This document shows, piece after piece, positions 19,201 to 22,226 of a DNA stretch of 22,226 nucleotides. Positions within the stretch are counted from its first letter, which is position 1. The number at the start of each line of letters is the position of its first letter. The notes beneath the pieces were generated by a model. The model was not told the origin of the DNA. It did no database searches and saw only the letters and a program-made list of their open reading frames with translations. Source of the stretch: Chromera velia. Taxonomy: Eukaryota > Sar > Chromeraceae. The stretch covers positions 3,563-25,788 of the forward strand of contig JAHBMJ010001602.1 of the NCBI GenBank assembly GCA_018398765.1, given 5' to 3'. The translations under genes and the position numbers were made by a program.

Positions 19201-19328
19201 GCGCTGGCCGCCTCTGTCTCTGCGTAGTGCACCCCCTTCATGTACATGTCTGAGGGCAGTCTGGTCTGTTCGAGGAAGGAGGCAAGGCCCTCCTTCAGGG
19301 CGTGGAAAGGAAACTCTCGGAGCCTCAT
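16203..19328 (-). CDS. NIPA/DMT-superfamily membrane transporter (putative Mg2+ transporter), two exons
   Basis: Exon 1 runs about 19328-19039, the intron about 19038-17935, and exon 2 about 17934-16203, giving roughly 673 residues. NIPA proteins are drug/metabolite-transporter-fold membrane proteins, several of which carry Mg2+. Exon 1 encodes a soluble lead and the first membrane segment (IGVAFGFLACITAGG). Exon 2 opens with PVWRRPMWLWGIFWANVVN. It continues with paired segments including ITSMSGIHLFLDVLFAHFFL-GEQ, a Ser/Gly/Arg-rich loop of about 190 residues (about 17570-17003), then MRDKLALV, FSNSKALSNF, VYAVPVGMSVLILTGAVGG and ILGIVLLAYTH. The tail of about 140 residues is His/Gly/Ser-rich. 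Exon 2 stays open upstream to an ATG at 18152, but that stretch lacks membrane segments and has a TTTTGCAG acceptor. An in-frame TAG precedes the exon 1 ATG. Two donor/acceptor pairs keep the frame, so exact splice sites are uncertain. NIPA versus another DMT branch is also open. Confidence 0.78.
17935..19038 (-). other. Intron of the NIPA-like gene
   Basis: On the minus strand exon 1 ends near GCTGGTGG and the intron starts GTGCATG (19038) or, one alternative, GTGGGT (19042). It ends in TGTTTTGCAG (17935) or, with the alternative donor, in GGCCAG (17930). Both pairings join the frames. A 48-bp tandem duplication lies inside: GCAACAAGAAATAGAAGC begins at 18763 and again at 18811, and 25 bases are identical in each copy. 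Confidence 0.6.
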
Positions 19329-20490
19329 TGTTGGGCTTACTCGAACCTTTGGATGCTAGCTATTGACGGATTATGTGGATCGAGGACTGCGCAGAGAATT
19401 GCGCACGAACAAAATGCACAGCCGACGAGAGAAAAGTCAATTGATCGAGACTCCAGCGGAACGGAAGGAAAGAAGAAAAAAAAAATCTTTGGGCTCACGA
19501 AAGACAGTGCAGAGACCTGTGCATCTGCCTGTCACTGTCTGTGCACACAGAGTACGCCCTTTATGGGTCTCTTCATGAGATGCAGACAGAGGAGCGCACG
19601 CATGCGGTCACGTTGCCTCTCGTCTCTGTCCGTCCTTTCTGCTTGCTTTGGATGCTCCTGCTGTCAACTGCTGACTCTGTCAGGGCTGTGATGGAAAACA
19701 GCTGGCCGTCACTGTCTTGAAATGCTTTGGACGTCCTCTGATCCTCAACAGAGCACACACGTACATGATATTGAATACAGTCGATAATTATAATTAAGCT
19801 ATTTAAAAAAAGAAAAACAGATCGATACAGAGGACGCGTTTGCTGCATGCATGCACTTCAGTGCCAAATCGACGGCAGGCGCGCGGGGCGGCGGCGGCGG
19901 CGGCTAAAGGAACTCACAACACAAATCGGCTCACTGGCAGAGCTACGCATGCCAGCCAGCATCCGCATGGGATGTATGTGATGCGCAATGATGCACGGTA
20001 AAAACGGCTGCACACCAAGCAAGATTGCAGGAGCAGACATGAATCTTAATCATAATTTCCCTAAATTTCCCTCAGTATTCCGTTAAATATTCCTTTCGAT
20101 CACATACTAGCTAAAAAAACACTATATAGACGAAATATCACTATAAAATACTGTAAAACCGACATATGATGTGATGATGATGTATGGGGTTAAAGCCGGT
20201 GAGCCGTATAGACTCTGGCCAACCTAGAGCGTCATACATAGAGTTAAACTTTCGACTTAGGCCCCACTGGGGTAAATTGAATCGATGGGAGCCTGACAGG
20301 GGTGGGGCTCCACCTCTAGGCAAACAGGCTTTTACTTCATCTGGTAGTTCTCTTACAGGCTGAGTTACAATACGCTCTCTATCCCACCCTTAAGACGATC
20401 GAGGACTGCCTGTATTTCACCTAGAAGAGGGTCTCCATGACCGATCAAAGCGCCAAAACAGCACTGGCACGCCCGAGCGGAGGGGGAAAT
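19329..20490. other. Upstream region of the NIPA-like gene; no further gene seen
   Basis: It contains the probable promoter of the minus-strand transporter. A (CGG)n stretch lies at about 19885-19904 within a GC-rich patch, and a TGCATGCATGCA block lies at about 19843-19854. An AT-rich stretch (about 20041-20160) leads into a possible LINE 3' fragment. Open frames up to about 130 codons have low-complexity or shadow character. Confidence 0.5.
20165..20350 (-). mobile_element. Possible LINE 3' fragment with (ATC)n tail
   Basis: Read on the minus strand, a GC-balanced segment ends in CTTTAACCCCATACATCATCATCACATC. The short ATC tandem tail next to a non-AT-rich body, inside AT-rich DNA, looks like the 3' end of a non-LTR element. 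No reverse-transcriptase motif is present, so this is weak. It is not the same sequence as the 3' end of the LINE at 1510-5710. Confidence 0.25.
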
Positions 20491-20762
20491 GAGAAGGAAA
20501 GGGAAAAAACAAATACTTCAGGGGGAACAAAAAGGACGAAGACGGACTCCTCTGTTTCTGTATCCTTTTTTTCCCCCAAGGGTCACAGGCCAATGAGATT
20601 CCTTCTATTACTTCATGTCAGTTAGAGGTCTGTCAGATGACCTCTAAAGAAAATCACCCGAGGCGGAACGGGAGGAGACGGAGAGAGAAAAAGATCAGAA
20701 GCCCCAATCTCCTTTGATTCCTTATCTTTTCAAAATCTGCCAAAGACGTACAAGCAAAGGTT
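20491..20762. repeat. 260-270-bp direct repeat, copy 1
   Basis: This copy pairs with 20955-21216 in the same orientation. By eye most positions match. The core at about 20617-20698 is almost unchanged, while the flanks carry substitutions and a small indel (CAAAA present here, absent from copy 2). The core contains a hairpin, AGAGGTC-8 bases-GACCTCT, at 20624-20645. No open frame is conserved between the copies. Confidence 0.85.
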
Positions 20763-20976
20763 CCCCTCCTTGCAGCTCAATTCTCAGTCTGTCCATCTGT
20801 TTGGACACTCTGCCTATCCTTGTCTCCATCCTTTCTCCCTCCTCCTGGGAATAGAAGCTCCTCCGTATCTCTGCCGTCGCATCCCAAAGCGCCTCCCGGA
20901 TGAACGTCTTCGTGACGGGGCCATCAGAATCCATGGAGTCGCCAGAGAAGAAACGAGAAGGAAAGGGAAGAAACAA
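20722..20976 (-). CDS. Hypothetical open frame between the direct repeats
   Basis: An 84-codon frame whose middle (from MDSDGPVTKTFIREALWDA, start at 20934) has ordinary protein composition. It contains a charged helical stretch reading EEGERMETRIGRVSKQMDR, which could form a short coiled coil. The unique DNA between the two repeat copies (20763-20954) encodes nearly all of that stretch. GTACGT follows near the repeat boundary on the minus strand and resembles a splice donor, so this may be an exon and not a whole gene. I do not recognise the family, and it may be chance. Confidence 0.25.
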   Translation of the reverse strand: MFLPFPSRFFSGDSMDSDGPVTKTFIREALWDATAEIRRSFYSQEEGERMETRIGRVSKQMDRLRIELQGGEPLLVRLWQILKR

Positions 20977-21216
20977 GTACCTCAGGGGGAACAGAAAGGA
21001 CGGAGACAGACTACTCTGTTTCTGTGTCTTTTCCCTCCAGGGTTACGGGCCAGTGAGATTCCCTCTATCAGTTCGTGTCAGTTAGAGGTCTGTCAGATGA
21101 CCTCTAAAGAAAATTACCCGAGGCGGAACAGGAGGAGACGGAGAGAGAAAAAGATCAGAACCCCCAATCTCCTTTGATTCTCTATCTTTTCTGCCGAAGA
21201 CGTACAAGCAAAGGTT
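20955..21216. repeat. 260-270-bp direct repeat, copy 2
   Basis: The second copy is offset by about 456-464 bases from the first. The hairpin AGAGGTC-8 bases-GACCTCT recurs unchanged at 21084-21105. Both copies end, on the + strand, with GACGTACAAGCAAAGGTT. Confidence 0.85.
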
Positions 21217-21621
21217 TCTCTCTCAGTTCAGTTCCTGCAGTTCAGTCAGTTTAGTCAGTCCAGTCGGTTCAGTCAGTTCATCCCTGAGGCACGACTTATT
21301 TTCCAGGGAAGTGAAATTACGAGTAGTAAGGATGATAAAGAAATTCAAGAAGGGGAGAAAAAGGGAGAAGAACGGAGACGCCGTATGTAGTATGCACCCC
21401 GCTCACAGACCCACTTGTGAACCGCACGAGCACGAGCGCCCCGCGCGCCCCCCCATACCCGTGCAGACTCGAGCCCGTCACCTCCCACCACCTCCCACGC
21501 TCACGTGAGGGGTGCCATCCGAGCCCCACAGCCTGGGCCTCATAGGGTCATCCGTCTCACGTTTCCCCCCCATATACTTTTCGTTCACCCCCCGATTGAT
21601 TCCGTTCCGCCCTTGTTTGTT
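21217..21621. other. Region after the repeat, no gene seen
   Basis: A degenerate CAGTTCAGTCAGT-type stretch lies at about 21225-21281. The rest is mixed sequence with C-rich patches. I find no convincing gene. Confidence 0.5.
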
Positions 21622-21623
21622 CC

Positions 21624-21674
<51 letters not shown>

Positions 21675-21676
21675 GA
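21622..21676. repeat. (TCAA)n microsatellite
   Basis: About 13 nearly perfect TCAA/AATC units lie between TTCC and AGATAAA. Confidence 0.95.
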
Positions 21677-21776
21677 TAAAACACACCCGGACAGACATAA
21701 TGAAATATTCCCCTCAAAAACAAGTACGGTCGTCAAGAATGAACAACGATGGGGAAAGAGTGAGAGGAAGTGAGGG

Positions 21777-21808
21777 AAAAGGAAGAAAGAAAGAAAGAAA
21801 GGAAGAAC

Positions 21809-21840
<32 letters not shown>

Positions 21841-21860
21841 AGAAGAAAAGAGAAAGAAGG
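21777..21860. repeat. (GAAA/GGAA)n microsatellite
   Basis: About 80 bases of GAAA, GGAA and AAGA units. It lies just upstream of the protein-like open frame at the right edge. Confidence 0.9.
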
Positions 21861-21927
21861 ACAGACTGAAGGAACACACACGGCTACTTACGAAGGCAAT
21901 CGGAGATCGCCCATACGCCTGTAACAG

Positions 21928-22226
21928 GGTGCTTTTCGAGGAGAAGTGTGAAGATCTCCCTCACTTTCTTCTCATTTTCGCTTACACCCCGTCCCAACTG
22001 CTGCTTAGCCATTTGTTGTGCCTAGACAATCAAGTCCGACTTAGAGCGAGCGTCTCTTACTTCATCCAAAAAGCTATTCATGCGTCCCCTCTCCCCTTCG
22101 GTCCCTTTGCATTCAGTCAATTTATGGACAACATCATTCAGATGGCCACGCCCATGCAAATCGAGGGCCCGGGGCAGTGCTCGCAGACCGTCTCTACCTC
22201 CCCGTTCGGAACTCCCCCCCCCCCCC
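21928..22226 (+). CDS. Partial unrecognised gene, probable internal exon running off the right edge
   Basis: In + frame 2 the sequence is open from 21764 to the last base, with no stop codon. From 21928 it loses the repeat character and reads like a folded protein. It starts V-L-F-E-E-K-C-E-D-L-P-H-F-L-L, passes through PSQLLLSHLLCLDNQVRLRA (about 21998-22057), then SYFIQKAIHA, PFAFSQFMDNIIQMA and QIEGPGQCSQTVSTSPFG. The first methionine is about 65 codons in. A TGTAACAG at 21920-21927 is a plausible splice acceptor, so I place the exon start there. The middle looks alpha-helical and could be part of a helical-repeat protein, but I do not recognise the family. It ends in a C run that encodes Pro and marks the contig edge, so the 3' part is missing. 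Confidence 0.5.
22213..22226. repeat. Poly-C run at the right window edge
   Basis: The window closes with an uninterrupted run of C, mirroring the G run at its start. It may be shorter or longer in the genome than assembled. Confidence 0.85.

Overview
The window is nuclear DNA of a eukaryote. It carries intron-poor genes, a non-LTR retrotransposon, long microsatellites and homopolymers, foldback elements, and the conserved nuclear-pore/mRNA-export protein Rae1. The style (big exons with GGG/CCC-rich coding sequence, purine/pyrimidine-asymmetric repeats, mixed GC, dense TGCATG motifs) would fit an alveolate or chromerid-like protist alga. That taxon is an inference, not something the sequence proves. 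The window starts in a G run and ends in a C run, which suggests it is a whole contig broken at homopolymers.

Layout. 1-1500: low-complexity DNA, with (TTC)n/poly-T blocks, a 72-bp minisatellite that keeps one reading frame, and a second (TTC/CTC)n block. 1510-5710: a decayed LINE on the + strand with an APE-type endonuclease, a reverse transcriptase and a C-terminal Cys/His motif, ending in a (TAAG)n tail. It has several in-frame stops and at least two frame changes. 5711-6880: AT-rich DNA, then a stretch crowded with TGCATG/CATGCA motifs. 6881-8008 (-): an intact ZIP-family metal transporter. 8009-8769: a shared upstream region with a striking GC-only palindromic block. 8770-10014 (+): an intact Rae1/Gle2 WD40 mRNA-export factor with an FG-rich N-terminus. 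10724-11617: a TA-flanked element with terminal inverted repeats. 12204-13195 (+): a PARP catalytic domain gene, apparently broken by one stop and one frame change. 13580-14320: a second, unrelated TA-flanked inverted-repeat element. 14321-16200: AT-rich DNA, then large CT/GT and GGAA/GAAA microsatellites. 16203-19328 (-): a two-exon NIPA/DMT-type membrane transporter with one intron of about 1.1 kb. 19329-21760: no clear gene, but a diverged 260-270-bp direct repeat in two copies flanking an orphan open frame. About 21928-22226 (+): a protein-like open frame, probably an exon, running off the right edge.

The genes do not form an operon or an obvious pathway. ZIP and Rae1 are divergent and share about 760 bp of upstream DNA. 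ZIP and the NIPA-like protein are both predicted ion transporters, but nothing here links them. I did not find a clear new defence or metabolic system. The most unusual items are the two TA-flanked foldback elements, the repeated 260-270-bp unit with a conserved hairpin, the ZIP with altered metal-site motifs, the PARP with His-Arg-Ser in place of His-Gly-Ser, and the unrecognised exon at the right edge.
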